A DNA stretch of 64,000 bases from assembly GCA_004151065.3 (NCBI GenBank), contig NWUY0304171870.1:1509-65508 (forward strand), given 5' to 3'. Shown here piece after piece: positions 33,551 to 45,900 of the stretch. The notes under the pieces are model-generated. The model was not told the DNA's origin. It saw nothing but the letters and a program-made list of their open reading frames with translations, and searched no databases. The DNA is from Larix sibirica (Eukaryota > Streptophyta > Pinopsida > Pinales > Pinaceae). Position numbers and translations under genes: made by a program. The first letter of the stretch is position 1, and the number at the start of each line of letters is the position of its first letter.

Positions 33551-36100
33551 AGCAAAGTGCCAGGCCCTCTTTCTTTCTTTTGCCGATGTTCCAATGAAGT
33601 GAGATCCAGTTGAAAGCTGCTTAAATCAAATTTAGCATCCAAGACTAGTTGCAGGATATAGGGGGGTGTGGTGGGGCCCCGAGCTAAGGCTTAAAGTCTG
33701 CTCTTTTATATAGCAATATTTATGAAATAGAAGATAAGATAATAAGAGTGTAGCCAATTTATATTAGCAGCTGGCATAGGAAACAACAAAGAGCAGCAAA
33801 GAACTAGAGTGTCAGTGATTGCAACAAAGAGATTGGGCTTTTGCGCTTAGCTAGAGTGAATGGATTATATGAGAGCGTAGCGGGCAGAGATATTAAAATA
33901 ATAGATAGTTTTAGTTCTAACTTAGGTTTATTATCCCTCTCCGAGCAAAGGGTGGCAAGATAGAAAGTAAAGTAGTTTTGGTAATGGTTTCTCCCAATCA
34001 GTCAATTTGAAACAAAGCTTTAGTAAATTAAGAAATAGATGAGGGCATGAATCGGTTGTAAAGTAATACTTGGTAGAGAAAGCTTGGTTTCCTGAATTAA
34101 GGCAATTTATACATAAAGTTACAACTAAAGAACCTTTATAACATGCATGCTCCTTAGCAGCTTTATGTGGAAAACCAAGAACCAGTGGAGCAATGATAGA
34201 TCTTAAGGTTCTTTCTTTTCAAACTATTAACACTAATATATCCTAGCTGTTTTAATAAGCATATTTTGGTTGAAGCAGGAATATTATGGATATCTCACAG
34301 CATGGACTTGAATGAATAAGCACTAATCCCTTTTTATAAAAGAACCATCAAAAAAGGCAAATATACGTCTTGGAGGGAGTTATACATCGCCAATTGGCAT
34401 TTCATATATTTAGGTTCTATCAAATAACCAATAAATATTTTATTCTATACTAGTATGTAGGTTAGTTCGCTGCACTCATTCGTTTCAACTGTTGGAGGGA
34501 AATTCTCTATATACATTGGGGGCTCGCTGCCGCCTCTTAATTCATTTCAATTCAAATTAATAATTTCACTCTGGAAACTCCCAACTGAATGAAAAGGTTG
34601 CATAAATGCAATCTCCCTTGACCGTAAAAAGCTAAGAATCAATTCACTGCCCAACCCTTCTCTCCGCTTTTGCTAATTATTCTCTATATAGGGAGAGCTT
34701 TTAAGATATGCGGGAGAGGGCTCAACCTGGTGCTTCAAGAATATATATATCTCTATTTCATTTCCATGTGCAGCTTATTCTCTCGCTGGAATTTTTTGCA
34801 CTATTAAGAGAAACATTTGGTTTCACAATAACTATTTTTGCATAAATAACTCGGCTACTCCCCCACCCTTTCTTATTTTTGAATTGAGTCATGGATCTAT
34901 TCTGGAGATTATTAGAATATATATGGTTACTTTTTGAGAAATCTATCTTTGGTAGAGATAAAGTAGTTTGCTGAAAACCAATCTTTGGATTCAAGGGGAT
35001 TGGAAAAAGAAACGGGATTTACTAGACTAAAGAAGGACATTATGAGTATATGTATAGTGGATTGAGCTCCTCCTGTGCCAGTCGGCACTAATCACATAAT
35101 CTTTTCTTCAAGTAATTCCTTTCTTTCTAATCCATTATATGGAAAAATGGTCAATAAGATATAACTGACTGAATCAAGTCTACTTCGTAGATAAAGTGAG
35201 TTGTTTTCGGAACCAATTAATAGAGCATAGAATAGAATGTGATTTACCCACTAATAAAATATCGAAGCTTTCTCACCCTCTATTACACAGACTTGTCCCA
35301 TTTAGAAATTGAACTTACTGAAGCAACTCGCCTAATAAATAGAGGTCTAGGTCAGTTCTGTCACCACTAACTATTTATCAGAGAGATGGGTTGGGGTCTG
35401 TTCTGCCAGCACTAATAAATATATACCACTAAGCACCACCGCTTTTACATATTAAGGAGTTAGGAGATGGGATGAATACCTAAGGTCCTCTTCTGAAACA
35501 TCCACAGAAGTACATGCACGAGATACTTGACTTCATTACTTTGCGAAGATCTAGTTCGAGCCGGGCGCCTAAAACCCATTAAGTATTATGTACCAATGTT
35601 CCTGGGTGGATCGACCTAACTTCAAAATGGTATTAATTATCCTAAATATGCAGATCGGCCGTGGCTTATCCTACTATGATTAATTCTTTTTAAAGCGCAC
35701 TAATCCCTTCCTATAATTAGAATGAAATTATAGGTGGCCCATTTTCGTGCCTCAACCTTTATAACGCCTCCCTACTGATGAATAATATTACATATTTATA
35801 GAGCTGGCCTACCCGCCCCTTTTCTCAATTCCAGGTTTTTTGTGGTTGCCAATTCCTCATTCTAGCTACGTTTTTGAGCATATTGTTTGAGTATTATGAA
35901 GAGCACCCCCCACTATGTACAAGATAAATTTAGGCTTTCGGCGTAGCCAAAATTATAGTTTTATCCCACTCATCCCGTATGGTGTGCCCCATTCTTTACC
36001 AATTGTCATAGCGCATAAAACCCAGAACGAAAAACGACTAGGGACAGGTATCTATTTTCTTTGTAATTCCTCTTTATATTCCATGCCATTCATTCTGCTC
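33550..36100. other. Spacer, no gene seen
   Basis: No protein or RNA gene is recognised. Small duplicated words occur ('ctaggtc.gttctg.ca.cactaa' near 35346-35370 and 35391-35415). Frames at 34758-34994 and 35915-36145 lack any family resemblance; the latter runs into an R1 repeat copy. Confidence 0.5.
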
Positions 36101-36480
36101 GGTTTTCTAGCTGTACCGTACTGGCCTAAGCGCTTAATTAAGTAAAATTAAGTAAGTGGTGGTATAGGTGAACATGTGTCTTCCGGTGGATAGGTTGGTT
36201 GTATGGAAAAGTATAAATATCAGAAGGGTAAGGGTCCTTATAAGAGAGAGGTTACAGTCCTGACTCGATCACTAAGTGCATTCATTAATCAAGTGGTCTA
36301 TAACTAACACCAGGTCTAGGTCATAAGGTGGGTAGGTAGTTTGTAAACACTTCAGTATGTTTGTTTCATGCCATATCATCCCGCCCGGATAAGAGAAGGG
36401 TAAATAGCAGTACCGACTAACTAAGTGCATTTATTAATCAAGTGTTATCCATCTCCTGGCTGGCTGTCTGGGCATCATAT
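36080..36480. repeat. R1 dispersed repeat copies
   Basis: Two diverged partial units hold 'tctgctcggttttctagctg' and 'cctaagcgcttaattaagt' (36095-36150), then 'ggtaggtagtttgtaaacac', 'ttcagtatgtttgtttcatg', 'ccatatcatcccgcccggat' and 'taagtgcatttattaatcaag' (36330-36442). These match 960-1150 and 42360-42480 block by block. Confidence 0.7.
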
Positions 36481-38000
36481 TCTATATTGCTCTTGGCATT
36501 TCTAATATTGCTATTACCTTTTTTTGTCAGTCTACTGAATTACTTTATGTCTTACAGCATCAACCAACTAACAACCTGGGTGGGCGTCTTTAACAAACCT
36601 TTATAGAATGGACTTTGACTTATATTTACTTTGAGCATTGCACGGGGGGCCATTAAACAACACAAATTATAGTTTATTCACTTATAGTTTCTTCGCTTAC
36701 ACTCAGCAGGGGACTAGCTTCACTTACGCTCAGAGCTCTATGCCTCTATCTCTTCCCATTGTATTAGCGGATTAGAGCAGCTCCCATGGTATTCCCCATT
36801 AGTCTTTATAAGTCTCTTTATAGTATATATAGTATATGTCCTATTGTTGGTTTTTATGACCTGCCATTATAAGTTGGGAACTGTAGTTGGGGTATGTTTT
36901 CGCAGTGTTAATATTAACCATGGAATTTGAACTAAGAAAGGGGACTAATAAAGCAAGGCATTATTAATATTAAGAAACCCATATTACTGACAAGGACAAG
37001 TTCAATGTGACAAGTTCAATGTATAGATGCGAGTCTCAAAAGTCTTTGGAAACATGCACTATAGACCGCAGACTGCCCAGGATGAATCTGGTCCCACCCC
37101 AACCACGGGGGCCCGATAACAAGTGAAGTGGCCGCCAAAGAGTTGTCATTCTTAGAGTTACACACCCTCACCCTCCTACCCTCAGGTGAGCCCTGTCCTT
37201 TAAAAGTGGGTAAATTCACGAGCGAAAAGGTGGGCCATCAAAAGGAAAGAGATTATCTGTGGGCCGGTATGTAAGGCTAGTTATGGGTAAATGTAAGTGG
37301 AACATTCACATACTTTGGGGAAAGAAAGTAGGGGAAATATGGTGGGGGAAATACAGACTTGGGACAGACTTATTTACCTAATATGCTAAAGATATTTATT
37401 ATCAATGGGCTTGCGCTGGTTATCTTCTTGTGGGGCTAGTTCTTATCTTATGACTAGCCAGCAGCAGGAAATAGATTGATTACAGCAACCGGCGCCTTCC
37501 TAGACCGGGGGGAACCAGGGAGCAGTTGGCTTATCTTATTACTAGCTGGAAATAGATTGATTCTTTGTGGACCGGTAAAGCAGCGGTAGTATGAGCTTGC
37601 TGGAAGGTCTGTATCCCTGTCTCCCTGTATCCAGCTGCTATATATTTATTATCTGTGGGCCATCCCGGTAAGTAATGGTTATCAGATTTTCTTCTTTATT
37701 GTTTTCACTTTCCCTTTGGGCCATATTAGCTAGACCTTTTGGCTTAATTCCTCCCTTTATGTCTTCTGCGAAGCACGCCCCGGACTACGGTTGAAGAAGG
37801 TCAAGAAGATTGCTAGGGCAATTCTTTCCCTTATTATCCCTCGTCCTCTCCTTTGGGTTTATTATTTCTAAAATCTGTTGCCTTCCTTGCCCTCTCTTTG
37901 GTCGAGCAAGCAATAAACCTTTTGTCAATCTATTTATTATCTGTGGGCCGGTAAAGCATAAATAAGGAAGCGTTCTTTGGCCTGCCTTCCTATCTTCATT
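36480..38000. repeat. Spacer with dispersed 'tatttattatctgtgggccggtaa' repeats
   Basis: No gene is seen. Copies of 'gattatctgtgggccggta' lie at 37251-37269, about 37642-37672 (with an inserted 'catc') and 37931-37955, with weaker ones near 37390 and 37565. A related copy is at 47732-47760. Near 37352-37375 a 'gggaaatacagacttgggaca' word foreshadows the block at 47.8 kb. The high-GC stretch at 37015-37210 shares words with 13.4 kb. Confidence 0.55.
37886..37911 (+). repeat. Third, diverged copy of a 26-base dispersed repeat
   Basis: It differs at two positions from the exact pair at 58286-58311 and 62403-62428. All three begin with CTTGC and end with GCAAGC in the same reading sense. Confidence 0.8.
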
Positions 38001-38006
38001 CTATAA

Positions 38007-38052
38007 AAAACCATGAATCAAGAATTTTATCGAAAACCATGAATCAAGAATT
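38007..38052 (+). repeat. Exact 20-base tandem direct repeat, period 26
   Basis: 'aaaaccatgaatcaagaatt' occurs at 38007-38026 and again at 38033-38052, separated by six bases. Confidence 0.9.
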
Positions 38053-39480
38053 AGATCCACCCCACCAAGTTGTGGGGAAAGGTTATTTCCTTACTCAAAT
38101 AGAAAATCAAAATAGGCGGTGATCTCCCGACAAAATAGGCAGATTTCTTCTCGCCAGCCTCATAGGCATAAAGGCAGGTTTATTCCCTATCTCGCTTCTT
38201 CTATCTCGCCTATATTCTCAGAGGCCAGCCAATAGCATCTCTAGGGCGAAGGTCTTCACGCTCACTAGGAAATAGCTTCCTTATTGCCAACCAAATGGCA
38301 TCAATCGAATCAATCGAATCGCATCAATTGAACGTCTTGATTCGGTGTGTTCCTGCCTCTATAATGTGTTTTCGACTATCCCGAGTGGTGGCTTAGCAAG
38401 TCTTTATTCGGTAGGTTCGTCTAGTTTTTGTAAGGAGGGGTTGGGGTTTTGGCCAAAGGTCTTGGTTCAGTGGGTTTTATCTGCTAAGTGCCTCCTGGTT
38501 TTGTTGTTACCCTAACTCTGTAACCGTTTAGAGGAAATGAAAAGTGCCCGCTTGGTGTGATCGTTGCTCAAAGCTTGATATCCTTGGAGCTGGGTTGATT
38601 GCACATTGTTTGGGGGCTCAGGCTTACTTATGGATTTTTTATTCAACTTGCATTTTGAAGGTAGGCTCAGATTGCCTGTGCGTTTTCATTTTGTGTGTGG
38701 ATTCTTCATTGAGAGGTTCAAATTACCTGCTTGGATTGTAAAGGTTGAGAATATAGGTGAAAAAAGACTCTGACATGATATCTATAGGCGGAAAATGATC
38801 AGGAAGCTCAAGCTCCGATTCTGATGGGCTCCCCTACCCCGAACTAACAAATCTACGAAGAAAGCCCTAGATTCGAACCCTAGCAACACTCGTACTTCAC
38901 ACACATGAAAGAGGCAAACACAATTAGGGATGTTGTTTGAATGCCCTGCCTCTTCATGAAAACTTAACCTACCCAATTTCATTCGAACATGTGACGCTAA
39001 CGTCTATTCGAATCGGACCGTTGGTTGGCGGGAGATCTTTTAATATTTTTTTTTGAATGAATGTCGATGCCTCAATGACTAAGTCATCAGGCTTAAACCT
39101 TCTTTCAAAGAGGATGGGTATTTGTAAGGGTTGTGAAGTTGGTAAAAGCCCACATTTCTTTTATCCTTTTTTTAAGAAACGCCATTGGGCATTTGAAAAT
39201 ATTATGCTTAAAGGTTGAACTTTCACTATTATATAGTGGGTTCCTTAGGCCTGCTTGGGTGGGGATCTCTCCCTGCTTACGTCACAAAATGGAATGGAAC
39301 ATCAGAAATAGTTGGAGTTGCATAAACTATAACATATCGAGGTGAGTTAAAAACCATAGGAGCGCACCTATTAGTTATTAAGCTTGGAAGTGTATAAAAA
39401 TAGGGTCAATCTGATGGTCCAACTATTACTATTACTATGATGTTAAACATTATCAAAAGTAGATCCAAGTATATTATATC
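38053..39480. other. Spacer, partly nuclear-looking; no gene assigned
   Basis: From about 38360 to 39420 the texture is T-rich and little repeated, with frames of 65-70 codons (38544-38741, 39133-39345; minus 38782-38982) but no family resemblance. Near 38295-38330 there is a short 'caatcgaat' repeat. I could not link the stretch to a known transposon. Confidence 0.35.
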
Positions 39481-40020
39481 CATGGGCGCTCCTAGAGCTG
39501 TATCGAAAGAGTTTTACCCGCACCTATACGAAGGAGTAGAATCAGCTCTAGCGGTTTCATCAATAGGACCAGGATCAGTTGCAAATCCAAAAGCTACGAA
39601 AGTGGGCGGAATTTGAAACCAATTTCTGAGCGGCATAAGCAGCTATTAAAGCAAAACTAGGAGAATAATCGGTCAAAACGAAAGCAACAGATATAAAAGG
39701 TGCCACGGAAGCAGGCATTATTACTCACTAGTCTCGACTTGGATACCTTCTATATGCGGGCCTCCTTAACCAGCAATGATTGATAAGTTCATAGCAGTCC
39801 CGACTCACTAAGCGCTTCATGAAGTTCGTGTATAGGTAGAACAGGTAGGTGGATAACTATGAGGTTAAAGCATTATGAAAAGAGAAGTCTATTCCTAGCC
39901 AGTGGGTTCACAAATGGCTATCTATTATTTAGGTGCCCCTTGGACGACATCGAATTACTGTCCCGACTTTAGTTTGGGCTAGTTGGTGCAGTCCACTTAG
40001 CCTAGAGTGAACTAGAGTTC
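39480..40020. repeat. Short triplet-like repeats and an R1 copy
   Basis: From 39530 to 39720 words such as 'gaagcagca', 'tcagttgca' and 'aaaagctac' resemble the 49960-50640 block. From about 39770 to 39930 a diverged R1 copy is present ('cccgactcactaagcgcttc', 'atgaagttcgtgtataggta', 'ctattcctagccagtgggtt'). Confidence 0.45.
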
Positions 40021-41960
40021 ATAGATCAAATTAGATTTAGTTAATTGCTCATAGAATCCCATAGATATATGATATTGCATAGATACGTTTTAGCATATTA
40101 TACTTGCGCATAGAGAACGTTTCACTTTCTGGAGCCATATCGTCGTTAACTTGGCCATTGTAACTGGGTCTACATTTTGTGACAAAGAGAATAGGCCAGA
40201 GAATGAAGGAATGAAATTGAAACCAATACTGAACAACTTACACATATGGACTACTAATAGAGTCATATCTCTCGATATTTTATATGGAGGAAACACCCTA
40301 TACCTCTCTTCTTCCTCAACCTCTTCATCGGCTGGAGACACATACATACATAGCTGGGCTACTACTCTAATTTACTGGGTTAGTTAATAATAACACTTGG
40401 CTGGGCTCTAATGCGCTAGGCTGATCCTCTAAAGGAGGGATCTATACTCACAGGGAGGACTACAGGTAAATGGGGGTTCCACACAGGAAGAGAAGAGCCG
40501 TGCATATGCCCGTTTAATCCATCTGGTCTCTCTACGTCGTTTAATATAATAGATTATGTCTTCCCATATAACAAAACAAAATAAGAAATCTAGTCTCCAC
40601 CATTTAATATCAATCTGATATTATGTTGGCATAGATACGTGTTTAACCTCGCTATATCTCTCTAACTGGCTCTGCTTAAACCGGGTGTCTCCAGAGCTCT
40701 CTCCATTACACTTGAACACTAGCATATCTACTACATAGTGTTCATATATAACTGTAATAATTGGTCATATACCTATTTACCTGGGACTATTGCCAGAGCT
40801 GCTGGGCTCAGAGAGGTTACTCTGGGTTGTATCTACTACTAGTGGTTCATCGAGATCACCGTAGAGACTTACCCATGAAACCAGAGAGACTATATCTCTT
40901 TCATATATGATGTTGCCATCTATACTCGGACCTGGGACTCTGTCTGCATCTAACGACCTAGATATTTTGCATAGAGACTTAGATTCGCATGCAGGTTTGC
41001 CAGCGCATAGATAAGTTTACACTTCTTCATAGCCACTCTACTCTACTACAACCTAGTTACTGTACGAGCTTGCATGTAGATGTTTACTACGTTGGATTCC
41101 TCATATGGGAGACGTTTACCCTGGACTTGCATATCTGCTTTTCACTATCCGATGAATAATCTGCACAAGTCTATTCAACCCATGCTACTATGCAATGCTA
41201 CTATGGGGCCAGGTAGAAACTCTCTATTTCTACGTCTCACACACTTGGTCTCACACTTGTTGAACTTGCATCTCTACGTGAGCAGCCGGGGATCCACTAT
41301 TTGCACTTGGATTTGCATAACCTGGAATCATATGAGACTCGCATGGAGACGTTGGTTGAACTTGTTGCCCAGAGGCCATATATATATGAGTTATCGGGCT
41401 AGTTGATGCTGTCGATCCACTACTAAAGCCAGGTGCCAATGTCAGAGCTGGGCTACCAGAGCTGGGCTAAGAGAATCCGCTTGGTGATTCTACTTAATAA
41501 TCTGCACAAGTCTATTCAACCAATGCAATATGGCATGTTTCAATCACATGGCTCCAGTCCTGACATCGATAACTTAGTGCATAGAGACGTTAGACTTGTC
41601 CAATCTAGTCTATCTAATTGTTAATCTATGATATGGCCATATCTAATTGTTCCTATACGATGTCACCATAGATAAGTTTACACTTGAAACTTGCATCTAT
41701 ACGTCTGCATCTAACCAAAGCCCGGACCTTCTACGTTGAACCTGCCTAAAGCTGCTAGTCGCAGGTTTTGATGCACTTGGATCTACTAAACAACAATTAA
41801 ACAACAATATCTATCTCTACCTTAGATCTACACTGAAGCTAACCACCTAGAATTTCGTATAGAAACGTCTGCACTTGGATCTTCATATCCACTCTACCCG
41901 TTAATATATGATGTTGGCATAGAAACTTATGCATATACTACGTAAATAGAATCCCACCGG
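40020..41960. repeat. Array of diverged 'gcatagagacgtttacacttgcat' repeats in both orientations
   Basis: About a dozen copies of 'catag(a/g)(g/t)acgtt' are scattered over 1.9 kb (for example near 40077, 40110, 40628, 40968, 41016, 41578, 41658, 41855 and 41918). Interspersed copies of 'cttgcatctctacgt' (near 41266 and 41690) are close to the reverse complement. 'ctgggct' and 'ccagagctg' words are also frequent. Frames at 41080-41439 arise from the repeats. No gene is present. Confidence 0.65.
41155..41521 (+). repeat. Exact 26-base direct repeat, 341 bases apart
   Basis: The segment 'aataatctgcacaagtctat' + 'tcaacc' occurs at 41155-41180 and at 41496-41521. The following bases ('atgc.a.tatg.aatg') are also similar, so the duplicated unit is somewhat longer and partly diverged. 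Confidence 0.85.
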
Positions 41961-42329
41961 AAAAGAGCTAGCTGTTGGAACAGAATTATTTCCAAACCCA
42001 CTTTACTTATTGGGTGGGGGAGCTAAAGCCCTTGCCTTACTTTAGTCGTGCTTCCAACCTTCACTTTTCACAACACTCTTCCTTATTTACCCAACCTTTG
42101 TTATTCCCCAAACGACCATTGCACGGGTGGGCATACAGCATTGCTAGGATATGCTCACACTTGCTTTATGAATCTTAGGAGAGCACTCTTAGTATCCCTT
42201 TACTTAAGTCCATGCTACACCTGCGCTTATACCCCTTACTAATGCCTTCACCTTATGATGGTTGTTTACCTACTATACCCATCCACCTAGATACACCCTA
42301 CTTATTCCGCCCGACCTCTTCAGTGATTA

Positions 42330-42900
42330 ATTCGGTGTATAAGGCTACAGGTCTAAGTCTATGGGGTAGGTAGTTGGTAAACACTTCAGCAGTCTGTTTC
42401 ATGCCATCCCACGCCCGTAGAATATAAGGATAGCGATACCTCCTAAACGCCTCATGAGTTCAAGTAGTATAGGGAGAAAAGTATAGTTATGAAGGTGGGT
42501 ATAACACTAAAGGTAAGGTAAGGGTTCATAGTATGCCTCCCTTACGAAGGTCTTCCTGGCTGAATCACTGGGCAGCACTCCCTCCGTTGGGTGAAGGCAT
42601 TAAAAGGTAGGTCTATTCCTAGTCAGTGGATTCTAATTCCTGAATTGTATTGGCAAGGCTCCTCTGGGAACAATAGTTTATAGCGGTACCCAGCAGATAA
42701 ATTAAGTAAGTTGATCCGGGCTAACAGGTCTAGTTCTGAAGGTGGTTAACTATGCAGGACTATTTACCTATTCCCACCCAACCAACGCAGGCATTATCTG
42801 AAAAGCAGGTAGGTGTAATAATATTAATAAAACCCGGAGGGGCGATAGGAGGAGAGACCTGCATAGATAGGATGGTGTTAACCCCCCATTTTGCACAAGA
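42330..42900. repeat. R1 dispersed repeat copy
   Basis: It carries the R1 words in order: 'ggtaggtagttggtaaacac', 'ttcagcagtctgtttcatgc' and 'catcccacgcccg' (42366-42417), then 'tagcgatacctcctaaacgc' and 'ctcatgagttcaagtagtat' (42430-42470), then 'cttcctggctgaatca' (42543-42558) and 'gaattgtattggc' (about 42643-42655). This is the most complete copy after the one at 780-1560. Confidence 0.7.
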
Positions 42901-45180
42901 GTAATCGTGAAAGACTTTTAAGGGTTAAGATCACCAATAATCACATAGACTTTGCAAACTAAACTTGCTATAATAAGGTAGATGGGACTATATACATGCG
43001 ATGGATCCAAGGATGTATTAACAAGAAGTTGTAGGACAGTGGCTTATCTATGAGAAATAAAGTGTTATAAGGGTACAAGGACCTACAAGAATAAGCAACA
43101 ATTGTCCGAGCTACTTACTTTAGGGTCTAGACTGGTTGGCTAGGGAAATATAGAGATAATCTGTATAGATATCTAGGTGACTTTCTGGTTATTCCCCCTC
43201 TCAACGAAGCTGGGATAAGTCGAATTTGGATGGGTCCGATGAACACCAATCATCAGGGCACGTAAATGGATTTCTTTCTTTACTGAACTATACCTTTCAT
43301 AGTGTTTCCCCCTTTGCTAGGAGGTCAAAAATAGCAAGTATCATCCCCAGGACCAGAAGGTTCTACCAACAGTTTGAATCCCACCAACCCTTTATATCTC
43401 TAGCTAGTAGTGCAGCAGAAGTAGTTCAATCTCTGTTCAATCTCTCTAGTTCTAATAGTAATTTAAGCCTTATAGTGATAGTGTCATAATAGTGAAATAG
43501 AATCGAAGTTCCCCGAATCCATGGTTGGGTTGGTCCAGAGAGGAATAGTATATATTCCCTGTAGTGTAAGTAGTAGTGTAAGAACTACTAGTTTAGTTGT
43601 TTCTGTAAGCTATACTACTTATTTTAGTAACCAGTCTATTATAATAGGGGGTAGGTATCCATATTTATTCTTAGATCGTCGGCAAGGAACTCTTGGCTGA
43701 TACCTACTATGATAAGAAAGATATTCATAATAAATATATTCCTGGATAATCCAGTGGGAATAATTGGAGCTGCTCTAATCTGCTATATAACCCCCTAGGC
43801 GGCTACTACTCCGCTGCTACTAGTAGTATATAAAGAAATGAAATAAGTAATAAGAGTGGTAATTCCACATTATCCTGTTAATTCATAAATATACCTATAG
43901 ATTGGGAAATGGGACTAATCCAATCCAATGGGGATGGGTTTACTACTCTTCCTATGAGTGGATGCTGCTCTACTAACCTTTGGCGAGAGTAAGGAGGAGG
44001 AAAGAGGAGGATACTCCCTCAGTAAGGGTAATAATCCAATTGATGAGGTTCAACCGAATTCCTTGCTTATAGTAGGGGCAGCACTATGAGGAAGTAGGTC
44101 CGTTAGGCCCGTAGCTTTCCATGGGAAATAATGTGTCATTGTCTCCTGGGTGAGGAATCAACAAAGGGAATATAATTGAAATAATACGATATCGCATATC
44201 TACTGCACCCATTAACTACCACAACCAGTTGAATCCATGTTAGTTTAGTTGGTTGGGTTGGGACATATTTACCAAACCTCTTCATTTCATATTTTGATCT
44301 AGTAAAAACATCATTTTGAGGGGAGTGAATGAGTATGTTTTCTAGAACCGAGCATCCCTGCCTCCTCTAGAGACCATCTAAAGCCTTATAAGAAGCTCTC
44401 CAAACCTTATAAGAAGCTCTCCAAGCCCTCTAGAGAGCCTTCTGATCAATTAAATATTTGTCAGAGCTATATCCCTACCTTTCCAGCATTTTCCTTCAAT
44501 CTCTAGGCATAGAATTTCGATACATTATCTTGCTTCATTGATGAGCCTATCTTGCTTCATTGATGTATTACCCATCCCTTCCTTTCCTTGGCTGCTAAAA
44601 AGTACATAAATATTGTAATTAAGAGGGGAGTGTAATCCTTCTTCAAAAGGTGTGCTGGGTAACCGTGATAAATAGTCCTGTGTAAATAACCCTTCCTAGG
44701 TGTTCTGGTTAACGTTATAGATAGCGGCCTAAAATAAAGAGTGAAAGGCTCCTATGTCCCCTTTTGATTTCCTTTGGCAAAACCTTTGTCTACACGTTCT
44801 TATACTGATCGAAGTAAGTAACCATGATCGAAGCGATTAACTGTAGTCAGGGAATATTGATCAACCGGACCGACGAAACAAGGCAAGCGATCTATCTATC
44901 TATCTATCTCGATCACCCTATCCAAATCTGGTATCTTGGGAATGACTCAACCAGGAGCTGTTCAACTCAGTCAGTGTGCTCCTGCGGTAGGGCTCGCTTG
45001 TATGTCCCTCCCGGTCAGGTCCTAATAATCCTAATGTATGGCTTCCTGTCCTTACCTTATTGAAAAAAGATAGTACATCGAGTCCTGACGAATGGACTGT
45101 AGGGTTTTCTCTTTCTTTTTTTTTATCTGTTGGGAGGTTATCTCCTTCGTGCGGTTGAGGAGGTAAAATAATCAGGTAAG
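42900..45180. other. Spacer with small tandem duplications; no gene seen
   Basis: Direct repeats of 20 bases at 44384-44403 and 44405-44424 ('ccttataagaagctctccaa') and of 18 bases at 44526-44543 and 44548-44565 ('tatcttgcttcattgatg') are exact. A (TCTA)n microsatellite lies at 44891-44910. The 87-codon frame at 43226-43489 starts in a segment shared with 8840-8875 and has no family. A G-rich purine block occurs near 43985-44010. Confidence 0.5.
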
Positions 45181-45184
45181 GTGC

Positions 45185-45900
45185 CTATCAATATTTATTC
45201 TACCTTTATTGCTTCCAAAGATGGATTGCCTTGAATCATTTGAGGGGTTTAGACCCATTTCATTTTGTAATTTTCTGTATAAGATAATCTCCAAGGTGTT
45301 GGTTGTGAAACTCTTTCCTCTTTTTTCCAATTACATCTCAACCGAACAGTTTGGCTTCTTAGAGGGTTTACAGGTTCATGAAGCCTTAGGGACAGCACAA
45401 GAAAGATTTCACTCCATCAAAATTGCAAAAGATCCTGTTGTTGTGGTTCTACTGGACCTGTCCAAGGCATATGACAAGGTTTCATGGCTCTATCTGCGTT
45501 TATTAGAACTTCATCTTGGTTTATAACTCCCAATTGTAAACTAGATTATTGCTTGTGTTACCTCTGTGTCCTCTGCGGTTTTAATCACCGTAGCAGCCTA
45601 AAACTTATTTAGGCCTTCCAGGTGATCCAGACTGGGTTGTCCACTCTCTCCCGACCTATTTATACTTGTGGCAGAAGGTCATAGCGGAGTTCCGGTTGAT
45701 GCAAAGAGAAGAAGGAACGTGAAAGGTGTTAGGGTTGGAAGAGAGGAAAGCCTCACACATCTCTTGTTTGTATATGGCGTTCTACTTTTTAGTGAAGGCT
45801 CTGAAAGTGAATTACAGAACTATAAGGATATACTCCTTTACAAATCTGCAATTGGTATGGTATTCAACGAAGAGAAATATGTTGACATATAAACTACCGG
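45185..45900 (+). pseudogene. Decayed LINE (L1-like) reverse transcriptase, plus strand
   Basis: The middle of a plant non-LTR retrotransposon RT is readable across several frames. The open piece 45209-45526 has 'FRPISFCNFLYKIISKVL', 'EQFGFLEGLQVHEA' and 'VVLLDLSKAYDKVSW', i.e. the palm block with its first catalytic Asp. After stops near 45524-45602 comes 'GCPLSPDLFILVAEG', and then 'LTHLLFVYGVLLFSEGS', where the usual F(A/V)DD box reads F-V-Y-G, so both metal-binding aspartates are lost. 'GMVFNEEKYV' follows. There is no endonuclease domain and no poly(A) tail. It is inferred to be a nuclear LINE fragment. It runs opposite to the copy at 48.2-49.8 kb. Confidence 0.85.

Noticed and set aside
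38860-38890. 'ggttcgaatct' on the minus strand near 38870 as a tRNA T-arm
   Set aside because: The flanking bases do not form a 5-bp T stem and no acceptor partner is found at tRNA distance.
39040-39115. 'aagtcatcaggctta' as a decayed tRNA-Met/fMet anticodon region
   Set aside because: Only the anticodon-stem words match; no T-arm or acceptor stem can be paired.
39480-39620. 'SSIGPG'-like text as a plastid atpH fragment
   Set aside because: Only six residues match and the surrounding frame does not follow the protein; the block fits triplet-like repeats better.
40480-40530. 'gagccgtgcatatgcccg' as group II intron domain V
   Set aside because: The conserved catalytic triad stem and the second strand of domain V are missing.
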